Positions 26,638 to 35,228 of a stretch of DNA of 64,000 bases are shown here, one piece after another. Numbering within the stretch: the stretch's first letter is position 1; each line of letters begins with the position of its first letter. Source of the DNA: Rachycentron canadum (Eukaryota; Chordata; Actinopteri; Carangiformes; Rachycentridae); the NCBI GenBank assembly GCA_038496675.1, contig CM076662.1, positions 18,507,901-18,571,900 of the forward strand, read 5' to 3'. The notes beneath the pieces were generated by a model that did not search any database, was not told the DNA's origin, and worked only from the letters and a program-made list of their open reading frames with translations. Position numbers and translations under genes: made by a program.

Positions 26638-29600
26638 NCACACACACTGTGGTAGGTTCTGGTAAAAGCGTTTCTGTTGGACTGAAGCCAGGCTGAGGAG
26701 CAAATATCAGAGCGAGCAGGCGAAACACACCACAGGCCAGAAACCGAGTCTTTACAACTTTACAGAAACTGTCACGTTCAATCTCAACCCTCAAAGATTT
26801 CAAATTAGCCACGTTGTCAAATCTGACAGAGGTTAAATGGAAATATTTCTCAACATTTGTTTGAAATCTCCTGCAGCACTGACGTGGAAGTTTCGACAGC
26901 CACAGTCTGTTTTTTTTTAGATTGAATGACAAAAACTTTAATTTATGTGATAAGTTTAACAGATCTATGTAAATTAATTGTTTTCATCTGTGAATTTGAG
27001 GCTGAAAAATAAGTGTCTGCTATAAACAAATGATGAAGATACAGAATGAAGGTAATTCCCATTCATAGTAAGAGATTAATTTCAGGTATGGATTCGTTTC
27101 TGTTAGAAGGACTAACAGTGCTTTAGAAAGTCTTTAAATTTGACCCAGTTTTATACCAAAAACTACAAAACAAAGTCTGTTTCATCCTTTTCTAAACTAA
27201 TCTGGAGGGAAATGTGGAAACAGTCTTTCTGCCTAATATTCATTCCAGGGTTTTATTAGGTCTCACTAATGAGTCAGTAAATGTCAGACACCTCATTTAC
27301 TTTAATAAATCTATACATGAAAAAAAACAAACAAAATACACTACATCATTGAGATTAATTAATCCAGGGTTTAAAATTGCTTTGGCACGACAAGCAAAAC
27401 GTTAGAAGCAGCAGCCCTTAAAAATCCAGAGCAGTGACGGTCAGATGACGCCGTGGATTAAGACTGTGATCTGGAAAAGTGAGGACATAACATGTAGCAT
27501 TTCAGATTTAACTTGAACTGAACTGTGAGGACAAATCTAAATTAAACACAGTTTGAGTTATTGCTTCCACCACAGAGGCTCTGTTTTCACCCATGTCTGT
27601 TTGTGCGTCGGGAGGATTACACGAAACGTACTGAACCGATTTGCACCGATCTTGGTGGAGGGACGGGGCATGAGCTGGGGCAGAACCAAGTCAATTTTGG
27701 GGCAGATTTGGATCATTTACCATGTCTTTGAATTCTTTTCCTCTGAAGTCTGGTTTATGTTTTTTGACACTGGTCTGGGAAGTCTGCGTTCTCTGAGTGC
27801 CCCTCTAGTTTTTAGACGTGATGAGAGAAACAATATTAATCTTAATAAACACAAGGAAACTATACATTAATCTTTACATTGTTTGATATGTAAAGAGATC
27901 CTGCAATTTTAGATTTAGTTTGTTATCCCTTCAGCACTATAATTCATCCTCTTCTAAGATTGTATCCCATGTTAATCATTTCATTTCTTTTTCTTCAAAC
28001 CGTGCTATGTACTTAAAGGATGAGGCCGGTGATGGTTTATTTTTCAATAAGTCAAGAAATTTCATGGAAAGACCAGATTCAATAACATGTTGATCCACCT
28101 CTTTGTACTTTCCCCAGCCTGTGGCACACAGCTCCAAGCCCGTTGATCCCCATTGAAGATGTTAATTACATATTACATACATAATATATGAATTGTTACA
28201 GCATTACTTCTTTTTTAAGAAATAAAGTGAACTGAGTAATTGTCTTAAGAGAGCAGGGCACTGGGATTATTTTCTACCGTGGATGAATACAGAGTCGCTT
28301 TAGTGAGAAGTTTTTCAAGTTAACTGCCAGAATACATTGTATTTGCCCTGTGGAACAACAGGGAGAGGTGTTTTCTGATATGTTTGTACTATGTCATCAT
28401 TTGTCTCTATTTGAATTGAGTCTGGTTCTGTTGGTGTTTTCCTTGTGTTAAAAGAAAAGTGTTGTGGTGCTCGTTATGGGAACTGTTGGGTTTCTCTATA
28501 AGATTCTTAACCTTACTCAGTTAAGTGCCTTGACATGATGAATGTTATGATTTCACACAATAAAAAAAAAAATTGAAGTGAATTAAATTGTTAAAAATCA
28601 GTGTTGAGAAATAAATTTTTATGATTTGACAACACTGTGGTTCAGGTTTGGTTAGGTTTAGGCACAAAAAGGACTTGGCTCGGTTTAGGGAAAGCTCATG
28701 GTTTAGGTTAAAATTACTAGTTTGGTCGGTTTGGTTTGGTCGGAGAACCTCAGTGTCGCAGTTACAGTAATAAACCCTTGGTTAAGGTTGAGGAACGATC
28801 ATTGCCATGCTTAAAAAAACACAGACAGTTAGTTGGAAACAGGAAACGATGTTTAGGTCTGATGTTTTATTGATTCGCGTCAGCCGCCTCCCTCTTCGGA
28901 CTACGGCTGTATAATAACGTCACCTTACGACCTCCTTTGCCAGTGGACGGTCATAATTCCTGCTGCTTTATCGTGTTGTTTCAGGGCTGCTGCAGAAACC
29001 ACTGATGCAAACATGTTTTTTTGGGGATTTGTGTTCTTTATTATCATTATTACTAAGATTTATAACATAGTTATAAACATAGAATTTAATTTACATTTTA
29101 CTTCACTTATAATTGACTCAAGTGAAGCACTTTGTTACTTGTATTAAAAGGTTCTAAATAAATAAAGTATTATTATTATTATTATTAGTAGTAGTAGTAG
29201 TAGTAGTAGTATTATAAACTGTCTGTGTTCAGCTAGTGTAAGGATGTGGCTCTCTGATGTGTATTTAATAGTTTCTGGACAACAATGGAGCTCTATGGAC
29301 CAGAACTCAGTCACACAGACAATACTTGTAACTATGAAGTTGTTGGTTTTTATGGGCTTTGCTGACAGGAAGAAAAATATAGAATCATGAGATTTATGCT
29401 TTATATCGACATTTGAATGTCATTTCAGCACCATAAATGATGAATGATGGATCTATCACGGTGGATTTAAAAACACTTAGGGAACTGGTGTTTACAGCCT
29501 GAAAAGCACCTGTCAAATATGAGTCTTGACATTATGAGCTGGTAAATAAGGCTGAATTCATTAACAAACACTGACTACATTCATGTGAGAAATTCATTTT

Positions 29601-32600
29601 CCATTGCAGCACAAGAAATGACTTAATTTACATGTTTTGGCTTGAGTGCTTTATGAAAACGACATGACGTTATTCACGTAGTTCAAGTGTGACTAACGAC
29701 TATTTTTTTTTTGTGAGTGTTGGTGTTGATTTAATCTTATTAATCTGTTCACAGGCGTCTCCCTGCAGTAATATATTTACAAGCTGGCAGCAGATTATGT
29801 CATTTTAATGAACTAATTCACTTAAGTAGGAAGCGCGTCCCTGAGTGAAAATTTCTGAATGAATTATTAATTGAAGTCCCAGGTTGATGACAGCGGCAGA
29901 GACGCTTTGGGAATTACGGAGAGGGTTACTCATGCTCAGGGACGGGGATTTGGCAACGAACTGAAGGTCATCGTGGGACAGACATGTTCAAGCCGCAGTG
30001 TGTTTCAGAAGGTGACTCATGACAAGTGATGGAGCCTGTGCTGGGGCTCAAAGGCCACAGTTGTGATGGTTAATACAGAAACATCACAGTCCCTGACCAC
30101 ATCTGGTTTTGTCTTGAATCACAAAATACACGTGTTTCTTTTGTTGTATGCATTGTGTCATTTCAAGTTTAAATTTCTCCCTGGGGACATATAACGTTTC
30201 TTAAATTGAATTTATAGTCCATCATTTTTTAAAGATAGACTCTGTGTTCCATAAGAAATTTGATACTCAGTTTTCCCAAACCCTTGAATTTCTGACTCAT
30301 CGGTACTTTTTTTTTTCCTGCAATGGCGACTTATAGTTTAGAAACTGAATCTATATTCATAATTATGTTTTTTATTAGTCTGAAATCATCTGAAACTAAG
30401 AATCTTTGTGTTAGTTTAGAACAGACCCTTCATCATTCATTCTAGGAAGTGGACTTCACCCATGTTGCAGCACCATGTTTCTCTGGGGGCCGACAAACCA
30501 AACGGTGGCTCTAGAGGCTCTATATTTTTAAAATTTAAAATTTTATTTCCAGTTCGTCACCTTTAATAATGTGATATCCTGTTGTTGTGTGGAAAAGTAC
30601 TCGGGCTGTGTGCAGGGTGAAATTAGGGCTGCAGTCAGCAAATATTTTACAGCTTCATCTGCTGATTATTGTCCTGGTCAGTCATTTAATGTATAAACTG
30701 TTGAGCAAAAATTAGCATTCACAATATCTCAGAGCTCCCAGTAAAGGCTACAATTTTATTTGTTTATTGAAACCAATAATCTAAATTAATCTAATTAATA
30801 AAAAGATTTTTAATTTACTATCACATATACTAAAGTGACAAAAAAATTGAAAATAGTTTGGCATAATAGCTTGAAAAAGAAATGAAAAATTAAAAAAGAG
30901 TTTATCAATTTTCCGTCCATTGACAAATCATTGCAGCTCTTCCTGCACTCAGATTGCAGTTTCTAATGACATTATGGAAAATTTCAAATCACTGACTGAC
31001 TTCTTGATTAAGGTGACGTGATTTTGTTTGGTTGCACCATAACATGAATGTTTACACATTATTATGCACGTCTGCTGTATCTCTGGCAAAAAAATCTCCT
31101 CAAGAATTCCGGGACTTGTAGTATGACGTATATCTCCTAAATCAACCAGGACTGAAGGACCAGGTGTCAGCTGCATGGGCTGAAAAATGAAGCCAGGACT
31201 TTGGCAAAGTGGCAAAAAGTGCAGTTCCACAAATGGCCACTTGGGGCTGACTCACAGCAAAGTGTATGGGCTATGCTTCAGAAAGACACATGTACTTCAG
31301 AAAATTTGCATGTGTCAGAAGACATTTCAAGGCACTTCTACACACTATCTACAAGTTTGAATGATTAATATGCCTATTAGGTGTGTGAATATAAAACCTT
31401 ATGCTACTTATAAATGAATTGTATTTGTCAGAATAACTGCAGGCTGATCAGCTGGTCCTTGGAGGCTCAGTGCAACAGACACATCCTCCATTCATTCACC
31501 AGTGCCACATCTTTTCCTCTGGTATGCATGAGTAAGGGAAACCTGTCGTGAGTGGAGGAAACCGTTTGATCATCTCTAACAGACTGTAGATGACCAGCTG
31601 CACAGTCTGAGGGAAGTCGAGACGTACTGTAAGCAAGTTAATGCCTCTCAAACCCAGTTAAACCTCTAAATGGCCCATTTGAAGCAAAAGCAAAGTTGGA
31701 AAGGATGAGAGATGTCTTGACTGCCTGAAAATGGTAGCAACTGTTGCTGAGCTTGTCAGAAAAACCCTGAGTCGGCTTTGAGTTAAAGAAGAATTGCTTC
31801 TCTTTTGCATCTAACATCTGCATCTGCAGACAGAGACTTCAACAAGGATTCAAAGAGGAATCAACAACAAATGAATTGTCAGAGATTCTCTGAAAGCTAG
31901 TGGAGGGATGAGCAACAACATTTCACTGAAAGATGTTCTCTCATTTGGTATTTGGAGAGCACTGTCCAACACATTATTTAGCTGTGTTGAGATTTGGAGG
32001 CTGTGAAGGCCATTAGTGATGGATTGATGAAACTTTGTTGAAGCGTTGAGGGTTTCAAGCCAACTGTGTTGAAAGTGCTCACCTGGGGCTCGTAGAAAAA
32101 CACACACTGTCTCCACAAGCTCCTCCATCTCAGCATTTCACACAAAAATGACTGCAGCCAATAACACAAGAAAGAAATTACTGAATTTAAGTGGATTAAT
32201 GAATTTAAACTAAAGTTATCAGAATTGACTGAATTTGAAAATAGTTTTCGCAACATAACTGAAACAGACCCGAACTGGCAACCACCTTGATGTGTGTGCC
32301 CATGTGGATGACTTACTTAGGGACTCTTGAATGTTTTAGGAGCAAATAAGCATAATTTGCCAGATCCACTTATCTACTATAAGTCTAGGTGACTTAAAGG
32401 CATCCTGTAAAGTTTGCATTCAAAATAAACACATCCACTGCTTCTCCAGAAAATACACTGTGTGTGTCAAGCAAATGTTGGATGCATTTCCTACCCTTTT
32501 CTTGAAAATCTCTGTTGCATAACAAACTGTCAATATACATTACTGTAGAGTGTAAGCAAGAAAAAGTGCATCACTTTAGACACAAATCACATAGGAATCC

Positions 32601-33697
32601 AATCAGCGATCTACAGCAACTCAATGATCAAACAGTCCTTCTTTTAATTCCCTGGGAAACGTGGCTATTATATTGAATAAATTGTCGTCTGACTAAACTA
32701 TGGCTCTAAAGATAAAAACTTTATTGTGTCTGTGCTGACAATATTTCAATGAGATTAGATGTTATTGTAATCAACCACACAAAACTAGACTCACCATGCA
32801 TTTATTGGGTTTTTCTCCAGAATGAACCCTCATGTGGATGAGCAGCTTGTAGCGAGCGTTGAACGGTTTGTGGCGCCGCACACATCCGGCCCAGAAACAC
32901 GCAAACTCCTCCCCTTTACGCTGGTCGATGTGAACCTTCTCGATGTGCCTCACCAGCTCCTCCTGGCTGCTGTAAGTGGCGCTGCAGTCGATCCAATGGC
33001 ACAGCTGCTCCTGCTGGTCAACTACAGGCTCCTGTCCTACAGGTCCGTTTAACCTCGGGGATTGCAGAGGGGTCTGGGTGCTGTCCTGACCTTTGTGGCA
33101 TTGGAGTTGCTGACCGACGTGGAACAGCTCCCCTTGGTGGTTGCTCACTTGAAATGGTTCCCTCTTACATGGCAAGAAATCATCTGCAGGTTCCTGCTTA
33201 ATGGAGTGATACTCTTCTTGTAGCTTTCGTTGTTGCTGAGATGTTTTGTTGTTGGTATCAGATAGAGGCAAGGAAGAGGCAAAAAACAAAGATGAGGATG
33301 AGGAGGTAGAGGACATGGAGGATGAAGGGGGACAGAAAGAGGGAGATGTGGCACAGCTGGTGAGCATGTAGGATAAAGGGAGGGAAGGCTGAGGGTAACA
33401 ACCAAACCTCTGGGTGCTTTTAGGGTCTGTGTGTGCTGTAGTGGCAAAATCCTCCCCAGTTTTTTCTATGTGGGATCCATTAGTCTTACAGCTGAGTAAG
33501 GAGGTGAGGTCTCGCCCCAGGGAGGACAGGGACAGCGACGTCCTTGGTAGACAGCACAGACCACCTGAATGTATCGATGACTGACAAAAGCCACCAGAAG
33601 ACAGCGGCGCCTGAAGGTCCTCTGCATCTTCGAACACACTCCCAAAACCTGGAAGAGTCAGCTGGGCATCTGGAGGTCCGAGGTCAGGGGGCCACAT
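9122..33697 (-). CDS. glis1: GLIS1-type Kruppel-like zinc-finger transcription factor (whole gene, 8 coding exons)
   Basis: Joined exons 33697-32795, 24924-24763, 19647-19534, 17416-17290, 15270-15114, 9856-9723, 9627-9529 and 9264-9122 give 1839 nt, or 612 residues plus stop, close to the roughly 620 of human GLIS1. All junctions are in frame with GT/AG ends. Five C2H2 fingers span residues 233-382 (C233/C238/H251/H256; C267/C272/H288/H292; C300/C305/H318/H322; C330/C335/H348/H352; C360/C365/H378/H382) and show the GLI/GLIS hallmarks ELVRHIEKVH, FNARYKLLIHMRVHSGEKP and TDPSSLRKHVKAHS. GLIS1 is favoured over GLIS3 by WAGCVRR, CMFEGCSKAF and AHSAK, by an N-terminal Cys-Cys plus Ser-rich block (residues 48-70), and by KQEPADDF (167-174). 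The C-terminus FLFQAGGVDRC...YSIYLDS is the conserved GLIS tail, though its VDRC resembles GLIS3. The family acts in the nucleus on G-rich GLIS sites. Fish can carry glis1a and glis1b; I cannot say which this is. Confidence 0.9.
9335..9471. repeat. Fish retroposon tail plus GATA/TATC microsatellites
   Basis: Within the 264-base last intron of glis1 is a short (GATA)n at about 9347-9360. It is followed by 'aattaatcccaaggggaatt' and 'caggtatccag', a segment I recognise as common next to (GATA)n at the ends of fish retroposon copies. A (TATC)12-13 run follows at about 9422-9471. The two arrays are complementary and could form a hairpin in the pre-mRNA. Confidence 0.65.
9529..9627 (-). CDS. glis1: glis1 coding exon 7
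   Basis: 99 nt, phase 1 at both ends, so symmetric and skippable without a frame change. The acceptor is GGTTCCCCAAG|GCTGTC; the donor is ACAG|GTAAAA. It reads GCLYGEGKVVQPGNDGGFEP, then ASYFTNPSTSHST. Confidence 0.82.
9723..9856 (-). CDS. glis1: glis1 coding exon 6: Gln-rich C-terminal segment
   Basis: 134 nt, phase 2 in and phase 1 out. The acceptor is TTTTGCCAACAG|GAACAG; the donor is CAAG|GTACGG. It encodes MAADVSPVSSSSDRADVRLQ, then GYQKTYSQQQQVFSQQQ. The GYQ...S segment aligns with GYQGSFHSIQS of mammalian GLIS1. Confidence 0.83.
9857..15113 (-). other. glis1 intron 5 (between coding exons 5 and 6)
   Basis: 5.3 kb with no exon seen. It holds a long (CA)n array (12908-12980) and several less AT-rich stretches (10790-11210, 11540-11830, 12590-12900) that stand out from the surrounding sequence and could be conserved regulatory DNA. 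This is a compositional impression only. Confidence 0.6.
12908..12980. repeat. (CA)n microsatellite
   Basis: About 36 uninterrupted CA units, inside glis1 intron 5. Confidence 0.97.
15114..15270 (-). CDS. glis1: glis1 coding exon 5: Ser/Pro-rich C-terminal domain
   Basis: 157 nt. The acceptor is CTCTGTTTCAG|GTGTGTAC; the donor is GAGGG|GTGAGT. It is open only in the frame that exon 4 supplies, giving VYSSSGSVHNRGTSEF and NSPISSLTSPGSMREG. GLIS C-terminal regions are Pro/Ser-rich activation domains of this kind. Confidence 0.85.
15271..17289 (-). other. glis1 intron 4
   Basis: 2.0 kb between coding exons 4 and 5. No further exon is needed for frame. The stretch 16560-17090 is open for 153 codons on the minus strand, but it has no recognisable motif and no supporting splice sites that I could fit into glis1. 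An AT-rich stretch at about 16170-16235 resembles a fragment of the TGCAGC-ended repeat. Confidence 0.6.
17290..17416 (-). CDS. glis1: glis1 coding exon 4: post-finger linker
   Basis: 127 nt, 42 codons plus one base. The acceptor is TATTGGCAG|GTTCAAG; the donor is ACAG|GTACGC. The peptide MLESDILSDCLARQHLHSS corresponds to the 'D-x-L-T-x-C-L-x-x-Q-x-L-H' segment that follows the fingers in GLIS1 and GLIS3. It is required for frame: without it exon 3 (phase 0) and exon 5 do not join openly, and with it they read ...DDFTG|VYSSSGS. Confidence 0.87.
17417..19533 (-). other. glis1 intron 3
   Basis: 2.1 kb with no exon seen. It contains a (CTG)9-10 run at about 18353-18381 and otherwise unremarkable AT-rich sequence. 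Confidence 0.6.
18353..18381. repeat. (CTG)n trinucleotide repeat
   Basis: Nine to ten uninterrupted CTG units on the plus strand, which transcribe as CAG in the glis1 pre-mRNA. It lies in intron 3, outside coding sequence. Confidence 0.9.
19534..19647 (-). CDS. glis1: glis1 coding exon 3: finger 5
   Basis: 114 nt, 38 residues (356-393), phase 0 at both ends. The acceptor is GGTTCACAG|AAGCCG. KPYACQIPGCTKRYTDPSS and LRKHVKAHSAK form the fifth finger and the basic linker. The following residues GLQEREVK differ from mammalian GLIS1/3, where a Lys-rich nuclear-localisation stretch stands. The donor AAG|GTACCA is weak. Confidence 0.93.
21470..21640 (+). repeat. Fish interspersed repeat, header-like family, partial copy 1
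   Basis: The words 'tggagggaacccacacagg', 'gggagaacatgcaa', 'ccaaacccagagccttcttg' and 'tgtaaaaagacagtcctaac' occur in the same order as in the copies at 38245-38535 and 54062-54305. The middle of the element is missing here. Confidence 0.75.
23365..23600 (+). repeat. Fish AAGTACT/GGTTGGGAACC repeat family copy
   Basis: 'cctaggctggaaaccactgg', then 'actgaactaactaactctg', then 'tataaagtatttaaa' and 'ctaataatgtcagata' follow the order of a repeat very common in percomorph genomes. An A-run precedes it at 23342-23361. Confidence 0.65.
24763..24924 (-). CDS. glis1: glis1 coding exon 2: rest of finger 3 and finger 4
   Basis: 162 nt, 54 residues (302-355), phase 0 at both ends. The acceptor is TTCTCAG|TTCGAG. 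The content FEGCSKAFSRLENLKIHL and QHPGC(L)KAFSNSSDRAKHQ is near-identical across the GLI/GLIS superfamily. The donor ACG|GTCAGC departs from consensus at +3, +5 and +6. Skipping this exon would preserve frame but delete finger 4 and half of finger 3. Confidence 0.93.
25245..25750 (+). mobile_element. Tc1/mariner remnant (5' part) with A-run
   Basis: Ordered words of a widespread fish Tc1 element: 'catcaatctacactcaatga', 'ctgaaaatatcacattgaca', 'cctcccattccacttgatca', 'tttgagatgtttctacatct', 'cacctgtggtgaattcag', 'gacatgatgtggaaag', 'acaggattgtgtagagccac', 'atggaagaagtttggaacaa', 'ggtgaccaagaga'. They cover the untranslated left part and the start of the transposase. The transposase frame is broken by an inserted A-run (about 25585-25606) and large deletions. 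No right terminus is seen. Confidence 0.8.
26579..26648. repeat. (CA)n microsatellite with one ambiguous base
   Basis: About 34 CA units with a single N at 26638, in a glis1 intron. The N is an assembly or consensus ambiguity. Confidence 0.95.
27570..27812 (+). repeat. Fish interspersed repeat ending GAGTGCCCCTCTAGTTT
   Basis: Begins 'gaggctctgttttcacccat' then 'gtctgtttgtgcgtcgggag', continues 'actgaaccgatttgcaccga' and 'cttggtggagggacggggca', and ends 'ctgagtgcccctctagtttt'. This ordered set is typical of a repeat found in many percomorph genomes. The copy is shortened in the middle. Confidence 0.7.
28635..28990 (+). repeat. Fish interspersed repeat with GGTTTAGGCACAAAAA motif
   Basis: 'ggttaggtttaggcacaaaa' then 'aggacttggctcggtttagg', 'gaaagctcatggtttaggtt' and a GC-richer 3' part (28880-28990) match the order of a common fish repeat. 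The family name is not assigned. Confidence 0.6.
29168..29212. repeat. Compound (ATT)n-(AGT)n microsatellite
   Basis: About six ATT units are followed directly by eight AGT units. Confidence 0.9.
30626..30942 (-). repeat. Fish interspersed repeat, TGCAGC-ended family, inverted copy
   Basis: It opens 'tagggctgcagtcagcaaat' and closes 'gacaaatcattgcagctctt', giving inverted ends AGGGCTGCA / TGCAGCTCT. The internal phrases 'acaatatctcagagctccca' and 'tttactatcacatatacta' match the reverse complement of the 53130-53355 copy. Confidence 0.7.
32795..33697 (-). CDS. glis1: glis1 coding exon 1: start codon, N-terminal region, fingers 1-2, first Cys of finger 3
   Basis: 903 nt, residues 1-301. I chose the ATG at 33697-33695 (MWPPDLG) because the frame is closed by a TGA about 45 codons upstream and there is an A at -3; the open frame upstream of it lacks an ATG. 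Residues 110-150 are Ser-rich low complexity. IKQEP at 166-170 is a sumoylation-type psi-K-x-E site. The exon ends AAATGCATG|GTGAGT (phase 0), splitting finger 3 between its two cysteines. Confidence 0.92.
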
Positions 33698-33920
33698 GCT
33701 GGCCCCCCCTCTCTGACTTCCAGCAAGAGATCCCTTCAGTAAAATCGTTGCTTTTAATTGTCTTGAAGCAGCTTTAAGAATCCATTGGAGGTAAACCTGT
33801 CCACAGCATCTTTCACTACTCAAATGCAATCAGATTGAGCTCCAGCTGCTAGCATCTCCTGCATGTATAATCTTCTGTCATTGGGTCCAAATCTCTGCGT
33901 GATCAGTCATATCTCGTGCT
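33698..33920 (-). other. glis1: glis1 5' UTR part of the start-codon exon, with uORFs
   Basis: A strong acceptor (TTTCTGTCTCCCACAG) ends at 33921, so an exon begins at 33920 and runs without interruption into the coding start at 33697. In the 223 bases upstream of the start there are at least four short ATG-initiated ORFs on the transcript strand. The first is at 33910-33878 (10 codons plus stop). All end before the main ATG. No frame stays open from the acceptor to the main ATG, so this part is noncoding. Confidence 0.75.
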
Positions 33921-34039
33921 CTGTGGGAGACAGAAACCATACCCAAATGAGTCACCTTCAATCACTAATGCAAAACACTTTCTGATCACACAACAGCTTT
34001 GTGAAACAGAGTAGGGACTCAAAAACAAATAAATCACAA

Positions 34040-34130
34040 TGCAAATACTCCATTACATTCAAACTCTTACTTAAGTAAAAGTAGAGAATCATCATCGGCA
34101 AAATGTAAAGTATCATAAGTAAAAGATCTC
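34040..34130 (+). repeat. AAGTACT repeat family fragment
   Basis: 'actccattacattcaaactc' then 'ttacttaagtaaaagtagag' and 'gcaaaatgtaaagtatcata' then 'agtaaaag' are diagnostic words of the family seen at 55268-55830. Confidence 0.65.
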
Positions 34131-35177
34131 TCAATTGGTCCATGATGTATTAAATATTATCAGATTGTTTGGAAATATATTTTTTTTACTGCTGTGGGTC
34201 CTGATCTCCAAAACAAGACAACCCCAAGGTCATGAGCTAAGGCTTAATATTGAACAACTAGAGTTGAAGTAAAAAGTGAGATGAAATGGATCAAAAATCG
34301 ATGCAGCAGAACCAGAGATTTCATCTGTTTTACCTCACGCTCCTTATCCATGTCTGGTGCCTACATTATCCACAATGCAACTCGACCACCAACAGTTCGG
34401 TTACAGACGTAGGTGTAATATGCTAGTGGAGGCTAATGTAGCCTCAAGCAGAAATGAGCAGGGGGCCACAAAGGTCTGGTCTCACTCACTTCTTTTCAAC
34501 ACAACACCAAATGATTTTCAAACTTGCAGTCTTTAGCTGACACTGACACAGCATCCTCTGGAGCCACAAATATGCAACAGTACTCCTCAATACCTGTCAA
34601 CAGCCTTTGATGTGCATAATTTATGTTTTTTTCCCAGTGCTTGAACGAAAACATTTCACCACTGTTGTGAACTACTATCGGCTAAAATGACTCAGGACTT
34701 TTTTGTGATGTTGCAGAGCCATGACTCAGCTGCTGTGACAACTTGCCATGCTATTCCAAGGGTGGAAACATAAAACCAAAAATGTGCCACTCTCTGAACA
34801 TTATTGCCTCATTTCCAGCCATTGGCAACACTGCGTGCAATCATTAACAACAAATGGACCGAGGTGACCAGCGGAGAAGTTTTTGGATGAAGTGAAACCC
34901 AAACAAACAGCGTGTCCGACCCCCTTGTTCAATCAAGCATTTCTGAGTGCGACACTGCAGCAAATGTATATTTGGTTTCCTTTGAGCTGCTGTAACAGTG
35001 GGGGCTGATTCATTACAGCAGGCATTAAGGCCACCCTTGCAGCAAACAGCCAAGCGTTGTGTGGCAGCCGGCTGCCTGAAACCTGGTCCAGATGCTTGTT
35101 AACAGAGGACGCGTAATGGACCACATCTAGCTTGTGATGCAGGACAGGGAGGCTGGAAAACGGTGGGTCAAACAGAA

Positions 35178-35228
35178 GCCCCCCCCACCCAACCCCCCAA
35201 CCCCACCCCTCCTACCCACCCCAGCCCA
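35178..35228. repeat. C-rich low-complexity tract
   Basis: Runs of C (up to eight) separated by A, T or single bases. The minus strand is G-rich with potential to form G-quadruplexes in the glis1 pre-mRNA. Confidence 0.8.

Larger units (their letters stand above)
24925..32794 (-). other. glis1 intron 1 of the coding part
   Basis: 7.9 kb between the first two finger exons, with no additional exon seen. It contains a Tc1 remnant (25245-25750), a (CA)n array with one N (26579-26648), a fish repeat (27570-27812), a GGTTTAGGCAC repeat (28635-28990), ATT/TAG microsatellites (29168-29212) and an inverted TGCAGC repeat (30626-30942). The stretch 29750-30060 is less AT-rich and may be regulatory. Confidence 0.6.

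Noticed and set aside
9122..33697. GLIS3 as the identity of the zinc-finger gene
   Set aside because: The VDRC near the C-terminus resembles GLIS3, but WAGCVRR, CMFEGCSKAF, AHSAK, the N-terminal Cys-Cys/Ser block and the compact 612-residue length favour GLIS1. A phylogeny of the finger region plus C-terminus would settle it.
33698..33829. Open frame extending glis1 about 44 codons upstream of MWPPDLG
   Set aside because: The extension has no in-frame ATG (it would start at TTG) and is closed by a TGA just before it, so it is read as 5' UTR.
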